Assembly (NCBI GenBank): GCA_026393975.1
Contig: JAPKZD010000008.1
Coordinates: 16,531 to 80,530, forward strand
Source: Candidatus Aminicenantota bacterium
GTDB taxonomy: Bacteria; Acidobacteriota; Aminicenantia; Aminicenantales; Saccharicenantaceae
Length of the DNA: 64,000 bases
Direction: 5' to 3'
A program made the position numbers and the translations under genes. Positions 45,001 through 54,116 of this stretch are shown here, piece after piece (the stretch's first letter is position 1; each line of letters opens with the position of its first letter). The notes below the pieces were generated by a model. That model saw nothing but the letters and a program-made list of their open reading frames with translations, was not told the origin of the DNA and searched no databases.

Positions 45001-45855
45001 ATGTTCCGTAAACTTAGCGTATTCATCCTTTCCCTGGCCGCCCTGTTGGCCTTTTCGGCTTCCGCTTTTTCTATGGAGAAGGTCGTCGAAAGCCAATGGA
45101 CGCCGCGCCCGATTATGATCGACGGTGCTTCCCAGGATTGGGACGACGCGACGCCCATCCTGGATGCCGGCTCGAAGGCGAAGTACGCGCTGAAGAACGA
45201 CGGCCGAAACCTCTACATCATCCTGGTGCTCACAGGCGACCTGTCGAAGACCACTATCGACTATACGGGCATCCAAATCTTCCTCACGGCGGGCGAAAAG
45301 AAGAGCAAGGACTTCGGCTTCCTCTTCCTCAAGAAGCAGGTCACGGCGGACGAGCTCATCGCCTCGCTCGAAAAGAAGGGGCAGGCTTTGAGCGAGGAGA
45401 GGAAGGCGGAGATCCGCAAGCAGAAAACCTACGCCCAATTCTCGGAAGAGCCCATCCGCCCGAAAAAGGCCGCCGCGGCGCCGGGCCCTGCCGCCGATGC
45501 CGAACAGCCGGTTTTCCGGGCGGCAGCCCAGGGGGCCGCAACGATCTATGAGTTCAAGATCCCCCTCAGCCGCATCAATCCGCCGGGCGGCGCCGGCGTC
45601 GAACCCGGCCAATCGGTCATGGTCGGTTTCGAATGGGGTGGCATGACCAAGGAAACCATGAAGGACGTCATGGCCGCCCGGGCCGGTTCGGGCAGCGTGG
45701 CCAGGCAGTCGCAGGGGTCCTCGGACTCCGGCTTCTCGGATACCTCCGGTGAAGGCGGTGGAGGCGGCGGCGACTTCGCCGATTTTAACCGCGACCCGCG
45801 TTACAAGAAGCATTCCTTCTGGGTCGCGGCCAAGCTGGCTGCTCAAGGCAGCTAA
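45001..45855 (+). CDS. Secreted protein with CBM9-like domain
   Basis: The 284-residue protein starts at ATG 45001 behind GAGGAGG. It has a signal peptide (VFILSLAALLAFSASAFS). Residues 28-130 look like a family 9 carbohydrate-binding (DOMON-like) domain: PIMIDGASQDWDDATPILDA and KNDGRNLYIILVL. The middle is Lys/Ala-rich and the end is Gly-rich (GEGGGGGGDF). It should be exported and may bind sugars or another ligand. It is preceded by its own promoter and followed by a hairpin. Confidence 0.75.
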   Translation: MFRKLSVFILSLAALLAFSASAFSMEKVVESQWTPRPIMIDGASQDWDDATPILDAGSKAKYALKNDGRNLYIILVLTGDLSKTTIDYTGIQIFLTAGEKKSKDFGFLFLKKQVTADELIASLEKKGQALSEERKAEIRKQKTYAQFSEEPIRPKKAAAAPGPAADAEQPVFRAAAQGAATIYEFKIPLSRINPPGGAGVEPGQSVMVGFEWGGMTKETMKDVMAARAGSGSVARQSQGSSDSGFSDTSGEGGGGGGDFADFNRDPRYKKHSFWVAAKLAAQGS

Positions 45856-45909
45856 GCCCCGGAAGGCGAAACGTCTCGTTCCCTTTAATTCCTGATGGGG
45901 AGGAGTTTG

Positions 45910-45936
45910 CCCGCGCAAGCATGATTCTTGCGCGGG
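45910..45936. terminator. Hairpin between convergent genes
   Basis: CCCGCGCAAG (45910-45919) pairs perfectly with CTTGCGCGGG (45927-45936) around a 7-base loop. It sits between the converging stops at 45855 and 45944. No T run follows on either strand, so its role as a terminator is likely but unproven. Confidence 0.5.
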
Positions 45937-45943
45937 GCCGGGC

Positions 45944-46861
45944 CTAGAAGGGCATCAAGGCCAGGTAGGCCCCGAGGAAGGCCAGGACGACCGCGGCAAT
46001 CTTCCATCCCGTCAGGCGTTCCTTTAAAAAAATGGCGGCGATGATGACGATGAAGATCGTGTTGAGCTGATTGAGAACGGCGGCGACCGAGGCCTTGGCG
46101 TATTTCATCCCGCCCATCCACATGATGAGCGAGAGGTAGGAGCCGAAGAACGAGGCCGGAACGAGGGCTTTCCAGTTGGCGAGGTCGGCCAAGGGCTTCA
46201 GGATGGCCTGCCGGTTCCTGAGGAAAGGGACGAGGAGGACGAGCGCCAACGTCCCGCCGGCCAGCCGGACCAGGGTCGCCCAGACGACCGACACCGTCCC
46301 CAGGATGGGCTTGACCATGACGATCCCGAAGGCGACGAAGAACATGGCCAGGATCCCGTAGAGGATGCCCACGGCGAGGTTTTTCCCGTCCAGCTTTTCC
46401 GCGCGCTTTTCTTTGGAGATGGTCAGGACGGCGGAGACGACGAGCGCCGCGCCGACGAGCTGCCAGGCCGAGAGGCGTTCGCCGAGGAGAAGGAAGGACA
46501 GGCCGATGACGAACGGGCTGTAGAAGCAGTCGACGATAGCCACGAGGCTCGCCCCGAGCCGGTTGAGGCTATAGAAGAAGAGCGTGTCGGAGACGGCGAC
46601 GCCAAGAGCGCCGCTGATGAGGAGGAGGCCTGTCGTCGAGGCCGGGACGGCCGGGAAGAGCGGTTCGCTTAGGATGAGCATGGTCGGCGCCATGATGACG
46701 AGGGCGAGAACGGTCTTGAACAGGTTGAGGCCGATGGGGTGGACCTTGCGGCCGCTGACCCGGAAGAGGATGACGGCCACGGCCCAGACGAGCCCGGAAG
46801 ACAGGGCGAGGATCTCGCCGAGCGAGCGGGACGCCGCGAGCGAATCGAACATCGTGGACAT
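45944..46861 (-). CDS. EamA-family (DMT superfamily) transporter
   Basis: The 305-residue protein has ten hydrophobic helices in two EamA halves (residues 15-140 and 160-300), with the typical LLISGALGVAVSDTLFFYSL and TVSVVWATLVRLAGGTLALV blocks. Family members export or import amino acids, nucleotide sugars and similar small molecules; the substrate is not predictable here. It is transcribed alone on the minus strand and is divergent from the C69 peptidase gene. Confidence 0.88.
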   Translation of the reverse strand: MSTMFDSLAASRSLGEILALSSGLVWAVAVILFRVSGRKVHPIGLNLFKTVLALVIMAPTMLILSEPLFPAVPASTTGLLLISGALGVAVSDTLFFYSLNRLGASLVAIVDCFYSPFVIGLSFLLLGERLSAWQLVGAALVVSAVLTISKEKRAEKLDGKNLAVGILYGILAMFFVAFGIVMVKPILGTVSVVWATLVRLAGGTLALVLLVPFLRNRQAILKPLADLANWKALVPASFFGSYLSLIMWMGGMKYAKASVAAVLNQLNTIFIVIIAAIFLKERLTGWKIAAVVLAFLGAYLALMPF

Positions 46862-46949
46862 CGGCCTGCCGTCCTTGTCGGGGGATGCGCGAAATGCGAA
46901 TTCATTTTATAGCAGAGAAGGAAGTTCGCGTCAATCCGTCGCGGCCCAT

Positions 46950-46979
46950 TTGACCCTTAACTCGCGGGCGTGTTATAAA
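46950..46979 (+). promoter_or_regulatory. Promoter for the C69 dipeptidase and transporter
   Basis: TTGACC (46950-46955) and TATAAA (46974-46979) are separated by 18 bases and lie 21 bases before ATG 47001. Confidence 0.55.
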
Positions 46980-47000
46980 CGAGCCTTGAGGAGATGCGCG

Positions 47001-48593
47001 ATGAGAAAATCGAGGTCCCTGTCATTCTTGATCGTCGGCCTGGCTGTCCTGGCCCTGTCGTTCCTGCCCGGTTCTCAAGCCGCGTCCGTCCGGCGTGACG
47101 AGCCGCTCGAGTTCGACTCGTGCACGAGCATCCTGGTCGGCCGGCTGGCCTCCGTTGACGGCTCGACCATGACTTCTCATTCCTGCGATTCCGGCACGGA
47201 CAGGACCTGGATGACCATCGTCCCCAACATGAAGCACAAACCCGGCGAGACGGCCAAGGTCTACTACGAGCCCAAGCGGTCCAAGGGACCGAACGACCCC
47301 GACCGGCTGGAGACGGGCGAGATCCCGCAGGTCGCGGAGACATACGCGTACCTCAACACCGCTTATCCCATCATGAACGAGCACCAGCTGGCCATCGGCG
47401 AGACGACGATCGGCAGCCGCCGCGAACTCGTCAGCGAGGTTGGCATCATCGACGCGCCCGAGCTCTACCGGTTCGTTCTCGAGAGGGCGAAAACGGCCCG
47501 CGAAGCCATCCGCGTCGCCGACGAGCTGACGAAGGCCTACGGCTACAACGACTGGGGCGAATGCTTCACCTTCGCCGACACGAAGGAGGTCTGGCATTTC
47601 GAGATCCACGGCCCGGGCAAGGGCAAAAAAGGCGCCGTGTGGGCGGCCCAACGGGTCCCCGACGACGAGATCGGCGTCTCGGCCAACGCCGGGCGCATCC
47701 GGCGGCTCGATCTGGCCACCGCAGATTACTTCATGGCCTCGGCCAACGTCATATCCCTAGCCGAGGAGTTGGGCTTCTGGTCGAAGGCGAGCGGCCAGCC
47801 CTTCGAATTCTGCTATGCGTACAATCCCGAGTCGCGGACGAGCCTCTACTGCCGGCGACGCGAGTGGCGGGTCCTGAGCCTGCTCGCGCCGTCGCTCAAG
47901 CTCAACCCGGAATCCGAGAACTACCCCTTCTCCGTCAAGCCGGACAAGAAGGTAAGCGTCGCCGACGTCCTGGCCATCTTCCGCGACACCTACGGCGGGA
48001 CCGAGTACGACATGACCCGGACGCTGACCTCCGTCAACCGGAAAGGGGAGACCGTCAAGAGCCCCATCGCCACGCCGTTCATGAACGGCGACCTCCTCGG
48101 GCTCTTCCGGATCAAGCGCGAGCGGACGATCTCGTCGCCGGCCGCGACCTACCTTCAGGTCACCCAATCCCGGGACTGGCTGCCCGGCCCCATCGGCGGC
48201 GTCGTCTGGCTCGGCTACGACAACCCGGCCACGACCCCGCATCTGCCTTTCTATATCGGCATCTCCCAGATGCCGGCGTCCTACATGGTCGACGGCCGCG
48301 GGGCCTTCAGCCGGGATTGCGCCTGGTGGGCCTTCCGGACGGTGAGCAAGCTGGCCAACTTCCGCTGGCAGGAGATGACCAAGGACATCGAGAAGGTCTG
48401 GAAGGAGGCCGAGGACAAGGCCTTCGGGAACCAGGCCAAGTTCGAGGAGGAGGCCCTGGCGCTCTATAACAAGGACCCGAAAAAAGCCCGGGAGCTCCTG
48501 ACGAAGTATTCCCACGACCAGGCCAACCGGGCCGTCGCCGCTTACGGAAAGCTCGCCGACGACCTCTGGCTCAAGTACTCCGGAATGTTCTAA
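47001..48593 (+). CDS. Secreted C69-family dipeptidase
   Basis: The 530-residue protein starts at ATG 47001 behind GAGGAG and has a signal peptide (SFLIVGLAVLALSFLPGSQA). The likely catalytic cysteine is in FDSCTSILVGRLASVDGSTM, which matches the Ntn-hydrolase start of PepD/C69 enzymes (CTTxLVGxxAxxDGS). WGECFTFADTKEVWHFEIHG and the NAGRIR segment also fit. It would cleave dipeptides outside the cytosol, and the adjacent sodium symporter could import the products. It is one base from that gene. Confidence 0.88.
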   Translation: MRKSRSLSFLIVGLAVLALSFLPGSQAASVRRDEPLEFDSCTSILVGRLASVDGSTMTSHSCDSGTDRTWMTIVPNMKHKPGETAKVYYEPKRSKGPNDPDRLETGEIPQVAETYAYLNTAYPIMNEHQLAIGETTIGSRRELVSEVGIIDAPELYRFVLERAKTAREAIRVADELTKAYGYNDWGECFTFADTKEVWHFEIHGPGKGKKGAVWAAQRVPDDEIGVSANAGRIRRLDLATADYFMASANVISLAEELGFWSKASGQPFEFCYAYNPESRTSLYCRRREWRVLSLLAPSLKLNPESENYPFSVKPDKKVSVADVLAIFRDTYGGTEYDMTRTLTSVNRKGETVKSPIATPFMNGDLLGLFRIKRERTISSPAATYLQVTQSRDWLPGPIGGVVWLGYDNPATTPHLPFYIGISQMPASYMVDGRGAFSRDCAWWAFRTVSKLANFRWQEMTKDIEKVWKEAEDKAFGNQAKFEEEALALYNKDPKKARELLTKYSHDQANRAVAAYGKLADDLWLKYSGMF

Positions 48594-48594
48594 G

Positions 48595-50655
48595 TTGACG
48601 ATCTTCGGTCTGCACGTCCTCGATTTCGCCATCGTCCTCGTCTTCATCCTCATCGTCCTGGGGCTCGGCTGGAGGGCCTCGCGCAAAACGAAGACGACCG
48701 AGGACTTCTATATCGCCGGGCGCCGCCTGGGCAAGTTCTACCAGTTCTTCCTCAACCTGGGGACGTCGACCAACGCCGACCAGGCCATCATCGTCTCCCG
48801 CGACTTCCTGACGCCGTTCTACTGGTTCACCACGGCCTTTTTTCGCCGCGTCCGGCTGGTCACGATCGGCGATTTCTTCACCGAACGTTTCAAGAGCCGC
48901 TTCCTGGGCGGCGCGTTCGCCGTCTTCACCCTGTTCATGGCTTTCCTCGGCAACGGCGTTGGCTACATGGTCGCCGCCAAGACGATGATGGCCCTGACGC
49001 CCAAGCCCGTGGAAAAGTACACGGTCCAGGAAAAGCAAAGCGTCGACCTTTTCCACGAATACCAGGCCCTTCGGGCCAAAGCGGATAAGACGGAACTCGT
49101 CCCCGTCGAAGGAGCGCGCCTGACCGAGCTCGGCGAACGGCAGAAGAAGGGCGAGCTCAAGGCCTTCATCTCCTACACCGACTCGGTGATGATCTACCTC
49201 GTCTACACCGTGATCGTGGCCGTCTACACGATGATGGGCGGGTTCCTCGCCGCCGCCATCACCGATGTCATCCAGGGCTTCCTGCTGACGACATTTTCGC
49301 TCATGCTCATCCCCATCGCCCTGGCCCGGGTCGGCGGCTTCGCCGGCCTCCACGCCTCGGTCCCGGACTTCATGTTCCGGCTTTTCGGTTCGGCGGCGAC
49401 GAGCGAGTACGCCTGGTACACCATCCTGGCCATGGCCCTGGCCAACCTCGTCTCCATCATCGCCGTCGCCTCGGGCATGCAGACGGCCGGCTCGGCCAAG
49501 AACGAGATGACCGCCCGCGTCGGCATGATCGGAGGCATGTTCTTCAAGCGCTTCATCATGATCTTCTGGGCCCTGACGGGCCTCCTGGCCATCGCCCTCT
49601 ACTCCGGCCAGCTCCACGACCCGGACCTCATCTGGGGGTACATGACCATGGACCTCCTCTTCCCGGGGGCCATCGGGCTGATGATGGCCGGGGTCCTGTC
49701 GGCGAAGATGTCGAGTCTCGCCGGTTCGAGCGTTGCCTACTCGGCGCTTTTCATCCGCAACCTCTACCAGCCCTTCGTCAAACCCAAGTCGGACCGCCAC
49801 CTCATCAACGTCGGACGCATCGCCATCGGGGTGACCCTTCTCGGCGGCGTCGGCGTGGCCCTCTTCATCGGCAACCTGCTCGACCTGTTCAAGTACTTCA
49901 TCTCGCTCCCGGCCATTTTCGGCGCGGCCATCTGGTTGGGCTTCCTCTGGCGCCGGGTGACCAAGGCCGCGGTCATCGCCCAGGTCTTCGTCTGCTTCAC
50001 CATCTACGCCCTGGTCCCCAACGTCTTTCAGTCGCTCGAGTGGGCCCGTACGCGGGAAGGGTTTCTTCGGGAAACGAGGCCGCGGGTGGTCATGATCACG
50101 ACGCAGGCCCTGCGCGACGACGTCGCAGCCGGCCGGGCGGCGAAGGTCGGCCAGGTCATCCGCAAGGAGCATGCCAGCCCGCCCGAGGGCATCTTCTACG
50201 AGAAGGTCGCCCGCCGCGACGCGACGAACCCGGCTTCGCCGCGCATCGGCATCGGCCGCTTCCACGCCGAGCTCTGGGTCGTGAGCTGGTTCGGGGTCGA
50301 CTTCTCGAGTTTCTCCAAGGCCCAGCTGAGCGCGGTCCGCTTCGGCTTCGACGCCTTGTTCCCGTTCCTCCTGCTCTTCCTGCTGAGCGCCGTGACCCGG
50401 CCCATCCCCAAGGCCGACCTCAACCGCTTCTTCGCCCGGGTCCACACGCCGGTCCAGCCGACGCCCGAGGAAGAAGAGCGGGCCTTGCGGCACGCCGTCG
50501 AACACTACGAAGAGGTCGAGAAACGTAAGCTCCGGCCGGGCTCGAACTGGGAGATCATGAAGCCGAAGATGATCGACGTCATCGGCTTCGGCGGCTGCTG
50601 GCTCCTCGTCGGCGTCATCATCTTGCTCCTCTGGCTCATGGTGAATATAAGGTAG
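48595..50655 (+). CDS. SSS-family sodium:solute symporter with long loops
   Basis: The 686-residue protein has the sodium:solute symporter fold with about 13 helices (FYIAGRRLGKFYQFFLNLGT, SMLAGSSVAYSALFIRN-type SSLAGSSVAYSALF). Two charged inserts (about 135-200 and 485-580) make it larger than the usual 500-550 residues. The start appears to be TTG 48595, one base after the dipeptidase stop. It probably imports the products of that peptidase with sodium; sugars or other solutes are alternatives. Confidence 0.85.
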   Translation: MTIFGLHVLDFAIVLVFILIVLGLGWRASRKTKTTEDFYIAGRRLGKFYQFFLNLGTSTNADQAIIVSRDFLTPFYWFTTAFFRRVRLVTIGDFFTERFKSRFLGGAFAVFTLFMAFLGNGVGYMVAAKTMMALTPKPVEKYTVQEKQSVDLFHEYQALRAKADKTELVPVEGARLTELGERQKKGELKAFISYTDSVMIYLVYTVIVAVYTMMGGFLAAAITDVIQGFLLTTFSLMLIPIALARVGGFAGLHASVPDFMFRLFGSAATSEYAWYTILAMALANLVSIIAVASGMQTAGSAKNEMTARVGMIGGMFFKRFIMIFWALTGLLAIALYSGQLHDPDLIWGYMTMDLLFPGAIGLMMAGVLSAKMSSLAGSSVAYSALFIRNLYQPFVKPKSDRHLINVGRIAIGVTLLGGVGVALFIGNLLDLFKYFISLPAIFGAAIWLGFLWRRVTKAAVIAQVFVCFTIYALVPNVFQSLEWARTREGFLRETRPRVVMITTQALRDDVAAGRAAKVGQVIRKEHASPPEGIFYEKVARRDATNPASPRIGIGRFHAELWVVSWFGVDFSSFSKAQLSAVRFGFDALFPFLLLFLLSAVTRPIPKADLNRFFARVHTPVQPTPEEEERALRHAVEHYEEVEKRKLRPGSNWEIMKPKMIDVIGFGGCWLLVGVIILLLWLMVNIR

Positions 50656-50678
50656 GGCCTCGGAACGCCACCCGTTTT

Positions 50679-50810
50679 GGCAGCGATGGGGGCCATGCAT
50701 CTCCCCCGGGCCCCCGGGAACCAGTCCCGGCGGTTCCCCCATCCCGCTTCTCTCGAAGCGGGACGAGTCCCCCTCCGCTACGGGGGCTATGCATGGTCCC
50801 CATCACTGCC
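50679..50810. mobile_element. 132-bp element with 29-bp terminal inverted repeats
   Basis: GGCAGCGATGGGGGCCATGC... (50679-50707) matches the reverse complement of 50782-50810 at 25 of 29 bases. Inner hairpins GGGAACC/GGTTCCC and CCCGCTTC/GAAGCGGG give a cloverleaf-like fold. No coding capacity. It fills most of the gap between the symporter and rlmN and differs in sequence from the other palindromic family. Confidence 0.65.
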
Positions 50811-50874
50811 CGGGCAGCGTCCTCTCGGCCTATTCTCTTTGGTGCGGGCAGGGATGTATAATGAGCCGCACAAG

Positions 50875-51924
50875 ATGAAATCGCCTGAAGAAAAAAAAGA
50901 CATTCGCGACCTGGGGCTCGATGAACTGAAGGCCGAGCTCGAGGCAATGGGGGAGCCGGCCTTCAGGGCCATCCAGATCTTCGACTGGCTCTACCACAAG
51001 GGCGCGTCGGGTTTCTCCGAGTTCACCAGCCTGTCCAAGGATTTGCGCGAGAAGCTCGCCTCTCGCTTCCGCATCGGCGCCCTCGAGCTCGCCGACCGCC
51101 GCGACTCCGGTGACGGAACGGTCAAGCTCCTCTTCCGGCTCAACGACGGCGCCTTCATCGAGACCGTGCTCATCCCCGCGGGCAGGCGGCTGACGGTCTG
51201 TCTCTCGACCCAGGTCGGCTGCAAGTTCGCCTGCGCCTTTTGCGCCAGCGGCCTCCACGGCTTCACGCGAGACCTCGCCTCGTCCGAGATCACGGGCCAG
51301 GTCCTTTATCTCCAGCACTCGCTCGGGCTGGATCTGACGAACTTCGTCTTCATGGGCATGGGCGAGCCCCTCGACAACTGGGCGAACGTCGAAAAGGCCC
51401 TCCGCATCATGAACGCGCCCGAAGGGTTGGGCATCGCCGCCCGGCGGATGACCGTCTCGACGGCCGGCTACCTTCCGGCCTTCAAGCGGCTCGAAGCCCT
51501 CGACCTCCAGGTCAACCTGTCGCTGTCCCTGCACGCGGTCACGGACAGGCTCCGCGACAAGCTCATGCCCATCAACCGCCGTTTCCCGCTCGAGGATGTC
51601 GTCCGGGCGGCCGAGGAATACATCCGCTCCGGCGGCCGCATGATCACGCTCGAGTACATCGTCATCTGCGGCCTCAACGATTCGCTCGACGATGCCGACG
51701 GCCTGGCCGCGATCGCCCGCCGGCTCCGGGCCAAGGTCAACCTCATCGCCTACAGCCCCGTCGAAGGCCAGGCATTCGAGACGCCGACCGAGGCCGACGT
51801 CGCCCGTTTCAAGCGCTGGCTCGAAGAACGGAAGGTCAACACGACCCTTCGCCTGTCGAAGGGAACCGACATCGCCGCAGCGTGCGGCCAGCTGGCGGGA
51901 CGCTTCAAGAGGAGCAAGCCATGA
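50875..51924 (+). CDS. rlmN: 23S rRNA/tRNA adenine-C2 methyltransferase RlmN
   Basis: The 349-residue radical-SAM enzyme has the cluster motif CKFACAFCASG (C-x3-C-x2-C), the GMGEPLDNW block, SLSLHAVTDRLR, the conserved second-site cysteine region and the end segment NTTLRLSKGTDIAAACGQLA with its catalytic Cys. It methylates A2503 of 23S rRNA and A37 of some tRNAs. The start is uncertain: ATG 50875 (MKSPEEKKDIRDLGLDEL) matches family length, while ATG 50854 overlaps a TATAAT-like string. The last base overlaps the GH42 start region. Confidence 0.93.
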   Translation: MKSPEEKKDIRDLGLDELKAELEAMGEPAFRAIQIFDWLYHKGASGFSEFTSLSKDLREKLASRFRIGALELADRRDSGDGTVKLLFRLNDGAFIETVLIPAGRRLTVCLSTQVGCKFACAFCASGLHGFTRDLASSEITGQVLYLQHSLGLDLTNFVFMGMGEPLDNWANVEKALRIMNAPEGLGIAARRMTVSTAGYLPAFKRLEALDLQVNLSLSLHAVTDRLRDKLMPINRRFPLEDVVRAAEEYIRSGGRMITLEYIVICGLNDSLDDADGLAAIARRLRAKVNLIAYSPVEGQAFETPTEADVARFKRWLEERKVNTTLRLSKGTDIAAACGQLAGRFKRSKP

Positions 51925-54116
51925 AAATAAATCTACGGGGGTCTTCAGGGCGACATCTATCGCCGCCTCTTGATTTGCATCCCCGATATCGGGAGAAAAT
52001 CCAAAAAAGCGTGCCCCGGTTTATGATTCTCCTTATGGCCCTCGGGCTCGCCGCGGCGGCCGCCCCCGCTGCCCTCGCCCAATCCCGGGCCCCCGCCGCC
52101 CAACGCTTTTTCCCCAAGGCGGACCTGATGAAGATCGGGGTCTATTATTATCCCGAGCAGTGGCCGGCATCGCAGTGGGAGCGGGACCTCGGGAAAATAG
52201 CCGAGCTCGGCTTCGAGTTCACCCATTTCGGCGAGTTCGCCTGGGGCTTCCTCGAGCCCGCGGACGGGAAATTCGACTTCGCCTGGCTCGACCGGGCCGT
52301 CGACCTCGCCGCCCGAAGCGGGCTCAAGGTCATTCTCTGCACACCGACGCCATGCCCGCCGGCGTGGATGGGAGAAAAATACCCGGAGATCTATCTCGTC
52401 GGAGGCGATGGGCGGCGCCGCGAGCACGGCACGCGGGCCAACGCGTCTCTCGCCAACGACGTCTTCCTCAAGTACACCGGAAGGATCGTCACGGAGCTCG
52501 CCCGCCGCTACGGGCGGGACCCGCGCGTCTGGGGCTGGCAGCTCGACAACGAGCCCAGCGCCCCCGTCGATTACAGCCCCTCGGCCCGCCAGAAATTCCA
52601 GGCCTGGCTCGAGAGGAAATACGGGACCGTCGATAAGATGAACGCGGCCTGGGGCGGCAATTTTTGGAGCACGAAGTACGATTCGTTCGCCCAGGTCCTT
52701 ATCCCGAACGAGAGCTTGTTCGGCGAGGACGCCCTGAGCCCCCACGCCGTCCTCGACTTCCGCCGGTTCACGGCCGACACGCAGGCCGACTACCTCCACT
52801 TCCAGCGCGACATCCTCCGCGAGCATATCCTCCCCGAACAGTGGGTGACGACGAACTACATCAACGTCACGGATACGGCCGACCCGCGGCGGACGGACCG
52901 CCTCGATTTTATCTCCTTCACCATGTACCCGGTGCGCGGCGAGAAGAACCTCGGCGAGCTCGGTTTCCGGCTGGGTTCCCCCTACCGGCTGGCCTTCGCC
53001 GTCGACTATTACCGGTCGTTCAAGGGTGTCACGGGGGTCATGGAGCTCCAGCCCGGTCAGGTCAACTGGGCCCCGATCAACCCCCAGCCGGAGCCGGGCG
53101 CCATCCGGATGTGGTTGTGGCACGCCTTTGGAGGCGGCCTGTCGTTCGCTTGCACCTACCGCTTCCGTCAGCCGCTCTACGGCAGCGAGCTCTACCACGC
53201 CGGCATCGTCGGTCCGGACGGCGTTACGCCCTCGCGCGGCGGCCTGGAATTCGTCCGCGTCATCGCCGAGATGAAGGAGCTTCGAAAGCTTTACGACCCG
53301 GTGGCGAAAATGCCGGAACGCGTCGCGGCCCGGCGCGCGGCCCTCCTCTGGAGCCACGACGTCATGTGGGACCTCGACATCCACAGACAGACCGCGCTCT
53401 GGGACACCTGGGACCACCGCTTCAAGATGATGGCCGCGATCAAGGCGGCCGGAGCGCCGCTCGACTACATCGGCGAGGACGACGATTTCGCCGCCTACCC
53501 GTTCCTCGTCGCCCCGGCCTACCAGCTCGTCGACGAGGCCCTCGTTCAAAAATGGACGCGATACGTCGAGGGCGGCGGGCATCTCGTTCTGACCTGCCGG
53601 ACCGGCCAGAAAACGAAGAGCGGCCAGCTCCCCGAGGCGCCTTGGGCCGGGCTCGTCGCCCCTCTCATCGGGGCTGAGGTCGAGCTCTTCGACAATCTCC
53701 TCGACGATGGCCGCGGCCTCGTCCGCATGAAGGGAAAGGGATACACCTGGAATCGCTGGGCTGACGTCCTCAAGCCGCTTCCTGGGACGGAGACCCTGGC
53801 CGTCTACGTCGACCAGTTCTACGCCGGCAGGCCGGCCGTGGTGACACGGAAGCTCGGCCGGGGGACCGTGACGTATATCGGCGTGGACACGATCGAGGGC
53901 GGGCTCGAACGGGACGTCCTGCGCGAGGTCTACGCCCGGGCCGGAGTCGACGCCGAGAATTATCCGCCGGGAGTGTACGTCGAGTGGCGGGACGGCTTCT
54001 TCGTCGGCGTCAATTATTCGTCGCGGCCGTTCGCCGTGCCCGTCAAGCCGGGTTCTAAGGTTGTCCTCGGGTCAAATCCGCTCTGCCCGGCCAACGTCCT
54101 CATATGGAGAGAATGA
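51921..54116 (+). CDS. GH42-family beta-galactosidase
   Basis: The 731-residue protein begins at ATG 51921 behind AAGAGGAG. A signal segment lies late (RFMILLMALGLAAAAAPAAL, residues 33-52). The GH42 core starts MKIGVYYYPEQWPASQWERD. The acid/base is in WGWQLDNEPSAPVDYSP and the nucleophile in GVMELQPGQVNWAPIN. A trimerisation domain and a short C-terminal beta domain follow. It removes beta-galactosyl residues outside the cytosol. It overlaps rlmN by 4 bases at the 5' end and the methyltransferase gene by 17 bases at the 3' end. Confidence 0.93.
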   Translation: MKINLRGSSGRHLSPPLDLHPRYREKIQKSVPRFMILLMALGLAAAAAPAALAQSRAPAAQRFFPKADLMKIGVYYYPEQWPASQWERDLGKIAELGFEFTHFGEFAWGFLEPADGKFDFAWLDRAVDLAARSGLKVILCTPTPCPPAWMGEKYPEIYLVGGDGRRREHGTRANASLANDVFLKYTGRIVTELARRYGRDPRVWGWQLDNEPSAPVDYSPSARQKFQAWLERKYGTVDKMNAAWGGNFWSTKYDSFAQVLIPNESLFGEDALSPHAVLDFRRFTADTQADYLHFQRDILREHILPEQWVTTNYINVTDTADPRRTDRLDFISFTMYPVRGEKNLGELGFRLGSPYRLAFAVDYYRSFKGVTGVMELQPGQVNWAPINPQPEPGAIRMWLWHAFGGGLSFACTYRFRQPLYGSELYHAGIVGPDGVTPSRGGLEFVRVIAEMKELRKLYDPVAKMPERVAARRAALLWSHDVMWDLDIHRQTALWDTWDHRFKMMAAIKAAGAPLDYIGEDDDFAAYPFLVAPAYQLVDEALVQKWTRYVEGGGHLVLTCRTGQKTKSGQLPEAPWAGLVAPLIGAEVELFDNLLDDGRGLVRMKGKGYTWNRWADVLKPLPGTETLAVYVDQFYAGRPAVVTRKLGRGTVTYIGVDTIEGGLERDVLREVYARAGVDAENYPPGVYVEWRDGFFVGVNYSSRPFAVPVKPGSKVVLGSNPLCPANVLIWRE

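Noticed and set aside
46584..48593. C69 dipeptidase starting at 46584
   Set aside because: The upstream part is an antisense shadow of the EamA gene; ATG 47001 follows a promoter and a ribosome binding site and begins with a signal peptide.
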